A stretch of DNA of 42,252 bases from an uncultured Collinsella sp. (GTDB lineage: Bacteria > Actinomycetota > Coriobacteriia > Coriobacteriales > Coriobacteriaceae). The stretch spans positions 1-42,252 of the forward strand of contig CABVCF010000006.1 of assembly GCA_902496775.1 (NCBI GenBank), read 5' to 3'. Shown piece by piece: positions 25,125-32,505 of the stretch. The notes under the pieces are model-generated. The model saw only the letters and a list, made by a program, of their open reading frames with translations, was not told the DNA's origin and made no database searches. Position 1 is the stretch's first letter. Each line of letters begins with the position of its first letter. The position numbers and the translations under genes are program-made.

Positions 25125-26045
25125 GTGGCAACTCAGAAATTCACCGGCGTTATCCCTCCCGTCGTTGTTCCCGATACCGAAGACCACCAGCTTGATGTTG
25201 CCTCCTTTGAGCGCAGCATCAACCGCATGATCGATGCCGGCGTCGATGGCCTGTTCTTCCTGGGCTCCTCGGGCGAGGTCGTCTTCTCCACCGACGAGCG
25301 CCGTCGCCAGATTGTCGCCGAGGCCGTGCGCATCGTCGACCACCGCGTTCCCGTTCTGGTCGGCATCATCGATACCGAGACCGAGCGCATGATCGAGCAT
25401 GGTAAGGTCGCTCAGGAGCTGGGCGCCGATGCGCTCGTCGCCACCTGCCCGTTCTATGCCCTGCAGGGCATGACCGAGGTCGAGGAGCACTTCCGCATCC
25501 TGCACGAGGAGCTCGACCTGCCCATCTTCGCCTACGACATCCCCGTGTGCGTCCACACCAAGCTCCCCTGGAAGCTCCTTGCCAAGCTCGGCGCCGAGGG
25601 CGTCCTGGCCGGCGTCAAGGATTCCTCGGGTGATGACATCTCGTTCCGCTACCTCGTTCAGGAGAACGAGAAGAACGGCCACCCGATGAGCATCCTCACC
25701 GGTCACGAGGTCGTCGTCGACGGTGCTTACCTCGGCGGCGCCGACGGTTCCGTCCCGGGTCTCGCCAACGTTGAGCCCGAGGGCTACGTGCGTCAGTGGA
25801 AGGCCGCTCAGGCCGGCGACTGGGCTACCGTCAAGGCCGAGCAGGATCGCCTCAACGAGATTTCCCACATCTGGGATGTCACCTCGGGCGTTCAGGGCTA
25901 TGCCGGTGGCGTCGGCGCCTTCAAGACCGCTATGAACCTCATGGGCATCTTCGACAGCCCGACCATGCCGCGCCCGGTGAAGGCCATGACCGGCGAGAAC
26001 GTCGAGGCGATTAGGAAGGTCCTCCAGGACAACGGTCTCCTGTAA
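25125..26045 (+). CDS. nanA: DHDPS/NAL-family aldolase, probable N-acetylneuraminate lyase
   Basis: A class I aldolase expected to split N-acetylneuraminate to N-acetylmannosamine and pyruvate. The 306-residue TIM-barrel protein has FLGSSGEV (the S/T-S/T-G-E pyruvate-binding turn, residues 45-52), Tyr137 in FAYDIP and the Schiff-base Lys165 in GVKDSSGD. These are shared by all DHDPS-superfamily members, and details such as YDIP and KDSSGD resemble DapA-like relatives as much as E. coli NanA, so substrate is assigned from the locus (importer, ROK kinase, nanE). The start is GTG 25125, six nt after AAGGAG; an upstream in-frame ATG overlaps the preceding gene and has no ribosome binding site. 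Confidence 0.85.
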   Translation: MATQKFTGVIPPVVVPDTEDHQLDVASFERSINRMIDAGVDGLFFLGSSGEVVFSTDERRRQIVAEAVRIVDHRVPVLVGIIDTETERMIEHGKVAQELGADALVATCPFYALQGMTEVEEHFRILHEELDLPIFAYDIPVCVHTKLPWKLLAKLGAEGVLAGVKDSSGDDISFRYLVQENEKNGHPMSILTGHEVVVDGAYLGGADGSVPGLANVEPEGYVRQWKAAQAGDWATVKAEQDRLNEISHIWDVTSGVQGYAGGVGAFKTAMNLMGIFDSPTMPRPVKAMTGENVEAIRKVLQDNGLL

Positions 26046-26052
26046 AGCTTCC

Positions 26053-26140
26053 CCAGGCACCCGACCTCGCCGTTCAGCCTCGCGGCCATGACCCATTAGG
26101 TCAATGGCCACACGGTTTCTCGGCAATCTCGGGCACCTGG
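26053..26140 (+). repeat. Nested palindrome between nanA and the ROK kinase
   Basis: An outer arm CCAGG-ca-CCCGA (26053-26064) pairs with TCGGG-ca-CCTGG (26129-26140) across a 2x2 mismatch. GCCG (26069-26072) can pair with CGGC (26121-26124). A core hairpin GGCCATGACC (26084-26093) pairs with 26099-26109 with one bulged A. The 173-nt gap has no coding capacity; the kinase ribosome binding site AAGGAGA follows at 26205. Confidence 0.55.
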
Positions 26141-26217
26141 AAAACCTTTACCGCGCTGTGACGGCTAGCCTGACGGCGCATTTCCTGTAGTTGTTTTTAT
26201 CTCCTAAGGAGAACGAC

Positions 26218-27183
26218 ATGGAGAACAAGTACGTCTGCTCTGTCGATATCGGCGGAACTAAGATCGCGACCGCCATCATGGAGTACCCGGCTGACGGCAG
26301 CGTGCCCCATCCCGTATTTGAGGCCGAGGTTCCTACCGAGGCCCAGGAGGGCGGCGAGGCCGTTTTCCAGCGGATCGAGGCGTCCATCAAGGCCGCTCTT
26401 GAGGCGAATCCCGATGTCGAGGTCCTCGGTGTCGGTATCGGTGCCGCAGGCGTCGTCGATCCCAAGACGGGCGCCATCGCGTATGCCAACGAGATTATGC
26501 CCGGCTGGTCCGGCGTTCAGTTGGGGCCGCGTCTGCGCGAGGACCTTGGTCTTCCCGTTGCCGTTGTGGGCGACGTGCAGGCTCATGCTCTGGGCGAGGC
26601 CCACTGGGGCGTCGGCAAGGGCAAGTTCTCCGTCTTGTGCCTGGGCATCGGCACGGGCATCGGCGGCGCATATGTCGAGAACGGCCGCGTGATGCAGGGC
26701 TTCCATGGCGCTGCCGGTCATATGGGCCACATCGAGTGCTCGGCTGCCGCCGGCATTCCCTGCGCCTGTGGTCGTTCTGGCCATCTTGAGTCGGTAGCCT
26801 CGGGCACCTCGATTGGCCGTATGTACGACGAGCGCTTCGGTCGCGTCGACCCCAGCCGTCCTTCGGTCGGTCGCGACGTGAACGACCTGTGCCGTGCTGG
26901 CGACGCAAAGGCGACTGAGGTCATCCATGACGCCGGCTTTGCGCTGGGTGCCAGCTTGGGCTCGCTCGCTAACATCCTGGACCCTGAGGTCATCGTGCTT
27001 TCGGGCGGCGTGATTCACCAAGGTCCCGATTGGCGTTCGCAGACGTGGAAGGATTCGGTGCACGAGGGCTATGCCAGCCAGGCGCTCGACCCGCTTCAGG
27101 ACACGCCGATCCTCATCGGTTCTCTGGAGGGCGATGCTCCGCTCATCGGTGCCGCCGAACACCTTCTTGCATCGTTGAAGTAA
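26218..27183 (+). CDS. nanK: ROK-family sugar kinase, probable N-acetylmannosamine kinase
   Basis: Expected to phosphorylate ManNAc at C6 with ATP. The 321-residue protein has the phosphate-binding motif DIGGTKI (residues 10-16), the GIGAAGVVDPKTG strand, the catalytic-region GDVQAHALGE (Asp119), the GIGTGIGGAYV ATP loop and the ROK zinc site. In the zinc site the usual pattern GH...CxCGxxGCxE reads GHIE...CACGRSGHLE, so the ligands would be His171, Cys182, Cys184 and His189, with His in place of the third Cys. No DNA-binding domain is present, so it is a kinase rather than a NagC-type repressor. ManNAc specificity comes from context; glucose or other kinases of this family look similar. ATG 26218 follows AAGGAGA. 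Confidence 0.82.
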   Translation: MENKYVCSVDIGGTKIATAIMEYPADGSVPHPVFEAEVPTEAQEGGEAVFQRIEASIKAALEANPDVEVLGVGIGAAGVVDPKTGAIAYANEIMPGWSGVQLGPRLREDLGLPVAVVGDVQAHALGEAHWGVGKGKFSVLCLGIGTGIGGAYVENGRVMQGFHGAAGHMGHIECSAAAGIPCACGRSGHLESVASGTSIGRMYDERFGRVDPSRPSVGRDVNDLCRAGDAKATEVIHDAGFALGASLGSLANILDPEVIVLSGGVIHQGPDWRSQTWKDSVHEGYASQALDPLQDTPILIGSLEGDAPLIGAAEHLLASLK

Positions 27184-27200
27184 ACATAACTACCAAGTGC

Positions 27201-27305
27201 GCCTTCTGAGGTGCCGCAGATTGACGTGAAAGAGGAGCGAAGCGTACTTCGGTACGTGAGCGACGGTTTGAACGTCAAGGTGCGGTGTCTCAGAAGGCTG
27301 TTTTT
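27201..27305 (+). ncRNA. About 100-nt palindromic element between nanK and nanE, ending in a T5 tract
   Basis: A long imperfect hairpin. GCCTTCTGAG (27201-27210) pairs with 27289-27298, then three wobble pairs, CCGCA with TGCGG, a 2x2 internal loop, and TTGACGT (27221-27227) with 27272-27278. The apex has a second hairpin CGTAC-TTCG-GTACG (27243-27256) flanked by two direct copies of GAGCGA. TGTTTTT follows, so it can terminate transcription. It is unusually large for a simple terminator and may be a mobile or family-specific repeat; only one copy was seen in this window. Confidence 0.6.
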
Positions 27306-27323
27306 AGAAAGGTTGAGTCGAAC

Positions 27324-28000
27324 ATGACCGTCGATCCTTTGATTCAATCCCTGAAGGGCAAGCTCGTCGTGAGCGTTCAGGCGTATATGGGCGAGCCGCT
27401 TCGCACGCCCGAGACCATGGCTCAAATGTCTCGCGCTTGCGAGCTCGGCGGCGCCGCCGCCAGGGCCTTGCCGACATCGCCGCCATTAAGGGCCGCTGCG
27501 AGGTCCCCGTCATCGGCTTGTGGAAGGATGGTCACGAGGGCGTTTACATCACGCCGACGCTGCGCCACGCTCGCGCCTGTGTTGCCGCCGGTGCTGACAT
27601 CGTGGCAATTGATGCCACTGATCGCCCGCGTCCCGATGGCAAGACCGTCGAGGATACCTTCCGCCCGCTGCACGAGGAGGGTGTGCTCCTGATGGCGGAT
27701 TGTGCCACCATCGAGGACATTCGCCGTGCGGTTGATATGGGCTTCGACCTGGTATCAACCACGCTTTCTCACGGTGTCGCCGCCATCGATTGCACCATGG
27801 CCGATGGCCCCGACCTGCCGCTCCTGCGTCAGGCGACCGAGGAATTCCCCGGTCTTCCCATCATCTGCGAGGGCCGCGTGCATACGCCCGAGGAGGCCCG
27901 CGCCGCGATTGATGCGGGCGCCTGGGCCGTTGTCGTCGGCACCGCCATCACGCACCCCACGAGTATTACAAGTTGGTTCAAGGCTGCGCTTGAGGCGTAA
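27324..28000 (+). pseudogene. nanE: Frameshifted N-acetylmannosamine-6-phosphate 2-epimerase
   Basis: NanE converts ManNAc-6-P to GlcNAc-6-P. Reading from ATG 27324 gives a normal NanE N-terminus (KLVVSVQAYMGEPLRTPETM ... CELGGAAA) up to about 27458, then nonsense. From about 27461 another frame gives the rest (QGLADIAAIKG, VIGLWKD with the catalytic Lys, AIDATDRPRP, STTLSHG, ICEGRVHTPEEA, VVGTAITHP). NanE proteins read GGAAAIRAQG here; the IRA triplet, including a conserved Arg, is missing together with one further nt, a net 10-nt loss. The span is 677 nt; adding 10 gives 229 codons, the normal size. A TTG at 27437 could start the second frame, but it has no ribosome binding site and lacks the first strands. 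A consensus error remains possible. Confidence 0.85.
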
Positions 28001-28051
28001 GACAGGCCTCGTATCCGCTTGGGGCGGTATACTCAATAAAGGCAATTGATC

Positions 28052-28087
28052 GCGCGGGATCCGCTGGCCGGGTCCCGCGCTTGTTTT
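28052..28087 (+). terminator. Terminator between the sialic acid locus and rapZ
   Basis: An 11-bp stem (28052-28062 GCGCGGGATCC with 28070-28080, one G-U) is followed by TTGTTTTA. It ends 11 nt before the rapZ start and overlaps the area of its ribosome binding site AGGAGG. A TATACT at 28028-28033 upstream could make it an attenuator of rapZ. Confidence 0.75.
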
Positions 28088-28098
28088 AGGAGGCACAC

Positions 28099-29019
28099 AT
28101 GCAAAAGGGAGATGCCATGGATGCGGCGGAGCGCTCGGAGCGCATCCCCGATATCGTCATCATCACCGGAATGTCCGGATCGGGCCGAACGCAGGCCATG
28201 CATGTGTTCGAGGACATGGGCTATTTTTGCATCGACAACTTGCCTCCGCGTCTGATCGCCCAGCTTGCCGAACTCGTCGGCATCAATACGGGCGTGGGCA
28301 GGCATCTTGCCGTCACCTGCGACCTGCGCAGCCAGGGCTTGTTCGATGAGCTGCTCGATGCCGTTGCCGCGCTCGAGGAGCGCGAGATGAGCTGTGACAT
28401 CGTGTTTCTCGAGGCCTCTGACGAGGTGCTGATCCGTCGTTATAGCGAAAACCGCCGCCGCCACCCCATTGCCAAGCCGGGGGAGACTACTGCAGATGCG
28501 ATTCAGCGCGAGCGCCTGCAGCTGCAGGGCGTGCGCGATCGAGCCGATATGATCATCGACACGAGCCGTCTGCGCACCTCTGCCCTGCGCAACAAATTGC
28601 GCATGGCGTTCTCCGAGCTGTCCGACCAGCAGCTCATGGACGTTCACGTGTTCTCGTTTGGCTTTAAGCACGGCATGCCCGTCGAGGCGGACATTATGAT
28701 CGACGTCCGCTTCCTGCCCAATCCGTTCTACGATCCCGAGATGCGCACCATGACCGGTCTCGATAAGAAAGTCTCTGACTTTGTTCTGGACCATCCCAAG
28801 ACCCAGGAGTTCTGGAAGGCCTGGACGCAGCTGCTCGATACGGTCATGCCCGGCTATATCGCGGAGGGCAAGCCACAGCTTTCTATTGCCATCGGCTGCA
28901 CGGGCGGTCAACACCGCAGCGTTGCCATCGCCGAGGCCACGGCACGTTATTTGGAAGGCGCCCAATATCACGTGAGCATTTCCCATCGCGACCTGTCGCG
29001 CGCCAACACGAAAGCATAG
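28099..29019 (+). CDS. rapZ: RNase adapter / nucleotide-binding protein RapZ (YvcJ family)
   Basis: A 306-residue P-loop protein. In E. coli RapZ delivers the GlmZ small RNA to RNase E and senses glucosamine-6-phosphate; in Gram-positives (YvcJ) the role is less clear. The Walker A reads GMSGSGRT (residues 24-31) with Arg in place of the usual Lys, which is common in actinobacterial members. The family motifs DNLPPRLI and the C-terminal SIAIGCTGGQHRSVAIAE with its HYHVSISHRDL-like end are present. ATG 28099 is preceded by AGGAGG; a second in-frame ATG at 28117 is also possible. It lies 6 nt before whiA. In many relatives uvrC precedes it and yvcK lies between it and whiA; neither is true here. 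Confidence 0.93.
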   Translation: MQKGDAMDAAERSERIPDIVIITGMSGSGRTQAMHVFEDMGYFCIDNLPPRLIAQLAELVGINTGVGRHLAVTCDLRSQGLFDELLDAVAALEEREMSCDIVFLEASDEVLIRRYSENRRRHPIAKPGETTADAIQRERLQLQGVRDRADMIIDTSRLRTSALRNKLRMAFSELSDQQLMDVHVFSFGFKHGMPVEADIMIDVRFLPNPFYDPEMRTMTGLDKKVSDFVLDHPKTQEFWKAWTQLLDTVMPGYIAEGKPQLSIAIGCTGGQHRSVAIAEATARYLEGAQYHVSISHRDLSRANTKA

Positions 29020-29025
29020 GTCTGC

Positions 29026-29955
29026 ATGTCGTTTACCGCCGAGGTGCGTGACGAGCTCGCGCGCTGCGAACCCGAATGTGAATACTGCGATTTGTCGACG
29101 CTTGCCGCCCTGACGCGTGTGAGCGGTACACTTTCGCTGGCCGGCTCCGGGCGGTATCGTTTGACGGTCGCGACCGAGACGGGTGCCGTCGCGCGCACGA
29201 TGATCACACTGACGCATCGCATCCTTAAGCTCAAAACGGAATTCACCGTTCGTAAATCGGTCTTGCATAAGGTCCGTAACTATCTCATTACCCTGCCCGA
29301 TCAACCCGACCTGGACAAGGCTCTGGTGCTGCTGGGCATTCTAGACCGCAGGGGAGGGCTCGTCGCCGGTGTTCCCCGGCACATCGTTGCCCGTCCCTGC
29401 TGCAGGCTTGCCTACATCCGCGGCGCGCTCATCGCCGGCGGTTTCGTGGCCGATCCCCGCGGCGACTTTCATTTGGAGATCGCGGTGCAGGGCGAGCAGT
29501 ATGCCCGGGGACTTTGCGATCTATTGGAGCAGATTGGGGTCCATGCGCGCGTTAACGCGCGGCGCGGATCCTTTGCTGTCTACATTAAGAGCGCCGAGGA
29601 GATCGAGCAGCTCCTAAAGCTGATTGGCGCCAAGCGCAGCGTTGCCGAGATCGAGGAAGCGCGCGCGGTCAAATTGGTTAAGAACGACGTAAACCGTCGC
29701 GTGAATGCCGAACTGGCCAATCAGACCAGAAGTGCGGGTGCCGCCCAGCATCAGCTTGCGTTGATCGATGAGCTCGAACAGCGGGGTTTGCGCGACACGC
29801 TTCCGGACGCCTTGGCAGTCTTTTGCGACCTGCGCGAGCGCTATCCCGATCTGTCGCTGCGCGATCTGGGCGAGATGGCTGACCCTCCCTTGTCGAAGTC
29901 TGCCCTGTACCATCGCGTTTTGAGGCTTGAAAAGCTCATTGAAGCAACCAAGTAG
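29026..29955 (+). CDS. whiA: DNA-binding protein WhiA
   Basis: A conserved Gram-positive DNA-binding protein, required for sporulation septation in Streptomyces and linked to cell division and chromosome segregation in Bacillus. The 309-residue protein has the N-terminal WhiA domain (SFTAEVRDELAR), the LAGLIDADG-like homing-endonuclease fold (ILDRRGGL..., RLAYIRGALIAGGFVADPRG), and the C-terminal helix-turn-helix (NRRVNAELANQTRSAGAAQHQL; LSLRDLGEMADPPLSKSALYHRVLRLEKL). Start ATG 29026 lies 6 nt after the rapZ stop. There are no Cys pairs or other signs of a metal site beyond CEPECEYC at residues 14-21, a short Cys cluster near the N-terminus. Confidence 0.95.
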   Translation: MSFTAEVRDELARCEPECEYCDLSTLAALTRVSGTLSLAGSGRYRLTVATETGAVARTMITLTHRILKLKTEFTVRKSVLHKVRNYLITLPDQPDLDKALVLLGILDRRGGLVAGVPRHIVARPCCRLAYIRGALIAGGFVADPRGDFHLEIAVQGEQYARGLCDLLEQIGVHARVNARRGSFAVYIKSAEEIEQLLKLIGAKRSVAEIEEARAVKLVKNDVNRRVNAELANQTRSAGAAQHQLALIDELEQRGLRDTLPDALAVFCDLRERYPDLSLRDLGEMADPPLSKSALYHRVLRLEKLIEATK

Positions 29956-30148
29956 TTTGAAGTATCGACTTATATACGGATTTAGCTGCTATTTTATTCT
30001 TTAAAACGTTTTAACGTAAATTTGATTTTCAATTTCGAGCATTCTCGTGAAATTCAAGTCAAAAAAAAGGTATATTAGGCGAGTGGTTAGTTTGTGGGCC
30101 TCAACGGCGGGCGCTGTAGCTCGCGGGGGCCTTACGAAAGGAGACACA
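29956..30148 (+). promoter_or_regulatory. gap leader with a perfect TTAAAACGTTTTAA palindrome
   Basis: An AT-rich 193-nt region. A perfect 14-bp palindrome at 30001-30014 is a likely operator of LacI/CcpA type. TATATT at 30071-30076 is the best -10, with TGAAAT (30048-30053) as a weak -35 at 17 bp. The ribosome binding site AAAGGAG lies at 30137-30143. No gene is seen. Confidence 0.45.
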
Positions 30149-31174
30149 ATGGCAGTAAAGGTTGCTATTAACGGCTTCGGTCGCATCGGTCGTCTGGCTT
30201 TCCGTCAGATGTTCGGTCATGAGGGCTCCGAGATCGTCGCTATCAACGACCTCACCTCTCCCGATATGCTCGCTTACCTGCTGAAGTACGACTCCACGCA
30301 GGGCAACTACGCTCGCGATCATGAGGTCGTTGCTGGCGAGGATTCCATCACCGTTGACGGCAAGGAGATCAAGATCTACAAGGAGGCCGACGCCAACAAC
30401 CTGCCTTGGGGCGACCTCGACGTCGACGTCGTTCTCGAGTGCACCGGCTTCTACACCAGCAAGGCTAAGGCTCAGGCCCACATCAACGCTGGCGCCAAGA
30501 AGGTCGTCATCTCCGCTCCGGCCGGCAGCGATCTGCCCACCATCGTGTACAACGTCAACCATGAGACGCTGACCGCTGAGGACAACATCATCTCCGCTGC
30601 TTCCTGCACCACCAACTGCCTTGCCCCGATGGCCAAGGGTCTCAACGACTTCGCTCCCATCGTGTCCGGCATCATGACCACCATCCACGCCTTCACCGGC
30701 GACCAGATGCCGCTCGACGGCCCGCAGCGCAAGGGCAACTTCCGTCGCTCCCGCGCCTGCTCCGAGAACATCGTCCCGAACACCACGGGCGCTGCCAAGG
30801 CCATCGGCCTGGTTCTCCCCGAGCTCAACGGCAAGCTCATCGGTGCCGCCCAGCGCGTCCCGACGCCGACCGGCTCGCTGACCAACCTCTACGCCGTCGT
30901 TGACAAGAAAGTCACCGTCGACGAGGTCAACGCTGCCATGAAGGCCTACGCCGAGACCATCCCCGATACCTTCGCCTACAACGAGGACCAGATCGTCTCC
31001 CGCGACATCGTCGGCGAGACCCACGGCTCCATCTTCGACGCCACGCAGACCATGTGCTCTGACCTCGGCAACGGCCAGACCCTCGTTCAGGTCACCTCTT
31101 GGTACGACAACGAGAACTCCTACACCTCTCAGATGGTCCGCACCATCAAGTACTTCGAGAAGTTCGTTGCTTAA
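30149..31174 (+). CDS. gap: Glyceraldehyde-3-phosphate dehydrogenase (type I)
   Basis: Glycolytic enzyme oxidising glyceraldehyde-3-phosphate to 1,3-bisphosphoglycerate with NAD. The 341-residue protein has the Rossmann motif INGFGRIGR (residues 7-15), the catalytic SCTTNC with Cys153, and WYDNENSYTSQMVRT near the C-terminus. It is the first of a gap-pgk-tpiA-gpmI block, as in many Gram-positives. ATG 30149 follows AAAGGAG; a longer in-frame extension would pass through the promoter region. Codon use is strongly restricted (GCC/GCT, CTC, AAG), as in highly expressed genes. A terminator-like hairpin follows and may reduce the expression of pgk relative to gap. Confidence 0.98.
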   Translation: MAVKVAINGFGRIGRLAFRQMFGHEGSEIVAINDLTSPDMLAYLLKYDSTQGNYARDHEVVAGEDSITVDGKEIKIYKEADANNLPWGDLDVDVVLECTGFYTSKAKAQAHINAGAKKVVISAPAGSDLPTIVYNVNHETLTAEDNIISAASCTTNCLAPMAKGLNDFAPIVSGIMTTIHAFTGDQMPLDGPQRKGNFRRSRACSENIVPNTTGAAKAIGLVLPELNGKLIGAAQRVPTPTGSLTNLYAVVDKKVTVDEVNAAMKAYAETIPDTFAYNEDQIVSRDIVGETHGSIFDATQTMCSDLGNGQTLVQVTSWYDNENSYTSQMVRTIKYFEKFVA

Positions 31175-31211
31175 TTTAGCTTTTAGCGAATAGCTCGTTG
31201 AGCGTCTAAAG

Positions 31212-31259
31212 AAGGGCGCGGCCTTATAGGGCTTACACCCTAGGGTCGCGTCCTTTTTA
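31212..31259 (+). terminator. Terminator or attenuator between gap and pgk
   Basis: A continuous stem 31212-31223 with 31244-31255 (two G-U pairs) is capped by a second perfect stem TAGGG (31227-31231) with CCCTA (31238-31242), followed by TTTTTAT. pgk starts only 56 nt later, so either full termination with a new promoter or partial readthrough is needed. Confidence 0.75.
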
Positions 31260-31268
31260 TAAGAAATC

Positions 31269-31291
31269 GTCTGCCGTAATGGAAGGCAGAC
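31269..31291 (+). repeat. 7-bp hairpin in the pgk leader
   Basis: GTCTGCC (31269-31275) pairs perfectly with GGCAGAC (31285-31291) around a 9-nt loop, 23 nt before the pgk start and just before its weak ribosome binding site AAAGG. Confidence 0.4.
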
Positions 31292-31314
31292 ACGTACGAA
31301 AGGTAGAAGCAAAC

Positions 31315-32505
31315 ATGGCCTTTACCAAGAAGACCGTCCGCGACATCGATGTCGACGGCAAGCGCGTTCTCGTCCGCGTTGACTTCAACGTGCCTATCAA
31401 GGATGGCGTCGTTGGCGACACCACCCGTATTAAGGCTGCCCTGCCCACCATCAACTACCTCGTTGAGCACAACGCTCGCGTCATCCTCATGAGCCACCTC
31501 GGCCGTCCTGAGGGCACTGGCTTCCAGCCCGAGCTTTCCCTCGAGCCTGTCGCCAAGAAGCTCGCTGAGCTCTCTGGCCTTGACGTTGCTTTTGTTGCCG
31601 ACACGTATGGCGAGAAGGCCGCCGAGGCTGTCGCCGCCGTCGAGCCGGGCAAGGTCCTCGTTCTCGAGAACGTCCGTTTTGACAAGCGTGAGAAGAAGAA
31701 CGATCCCGAGATCGCCAAGAAGCTCGCTTCCTATGGTGACGTCTTCGTTCTCGATGCCTTCGGCACCGCTCACCGCGCCCAGGGTTCCGTCGTGGGCCCC
31801 GCCGCTTACCTGCCTGCCGTCGCTGGCTTCCTGCTCGAGAAGGAGGTCGACACGCTGACCGGCATCTTCGCCGAGCCCGAGCGCCCCTTCGTCGCCATCG
31901 TCGGCGGTTCCAAGGTTTCCTCCAAGATCGGCGTTCTCGATCACCTCATCGACTCCGCTGATACCCTGATCATCGGTGGCGGCATGGCCTACACTTTCTT
32001 CCTGGCTCAGGGCCTGTCCGTCGGTCAGTCCCTCAAGGAAGAGGACTGGGTCGAGCGCGCCGGTGAGATGCTCAAGAAGGCCGAGGAGAAGGGCGTCAAG
32101 ATCCTGCTCCCCATCGACAACCGCGTTGCCGATCACTTTGGCGAGGACGCTGTCCCCGAGGTTGTCGCTTCCGACGCTATCCCCGACGACCGCGAGGGTA
32201 TGGACATCGGCCCCAAGACCGAGGAGCTTTACGCCGAGGCCGTCAAGGGCGCCAAGACCGTGTTCTGGAACGGCCCCATGGGCGTCTTCGAGTTCGACAA
32301 CTTCGCTCACGGCACCCAGGCTATCGCCGAGGCTGTCGCCGAGGCCGACTGCACCTCGATCATCGGCGGTGGCGACTCTGTCGCGGCTGTCAACAAGTTC
32401 AACCTGGCCGACAAGATGAGCTGGATCTCCACCGGTGGTGGCGCTTCCATGGAGCTCGTCGAGGGTAAGGCCCTGCCCGGAGTGGAGGCGCTTCTCGATG
32501 CCTAA
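31315..32505 (+). CDS. pgk: Phosphoglycerate kinase
   Basis: Makes ATP by transferring phosphate from 1,3-bisphosphoglycerate to ADP. The 396-residue, two-domain protein has the N-terminal signature VRVDFNVP, the substrate-binding region MSHLGRPEG, GGSKVSSKIGVL at the hinge side, and the nucleotide-binding NGPMGVFE and GGGDSVAAV with the late ISTGGGASMELVEGK. Length and motifs are normal. ATG 31315 is preceded by AAAGG at 11 nt, a relaxed spacing. The gene overlaps tpiA by 8 nt (ATGCCTAA), so the two are translationally coupled. Confidence 0.98.
   Translation: MAFTKKTVRDIDVDGKRVLVRVDFNVPIKDGVVGDTTRIKAALPTINYLVEHNARVILMSHLGRPEGTGFQPELSLEPVAKKLAELSGLDVAFVADTYGEKAAEAVAAVEPGKVLVLENVRFDKREKKNDPEIAKKLASYGDVFVLDAFGTAHRAQGSVVGPAAYLPAVAGFLLEKEVDTLTGIFAEPERPFVAIVGGSKVSSKIGVLDHLIDSADTLIIGGGMAYTFFLAQGLSVGQSLKEEDWVERAGEMLKKAEEKGVKILLPIDNRVADHFGEDAVPEVVASDAIPDDREGMDIGPKTEELYAEAVKGAKTVFWNGPMGVFEFDNFAHGTQAIAEAVAEADCTSIIGGGDSVAAVNKFNLADKMSWISTGGGASMELVEGKALPGVEALLDA

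Noticed and set aside
27440..27470. Programmed ribosomal frameshift in nanE
   Set aside because: There is no slippery heptamer or downstream pseudoknot at the junction, and a simple shift would still leave out the conserved I-R-A residues.
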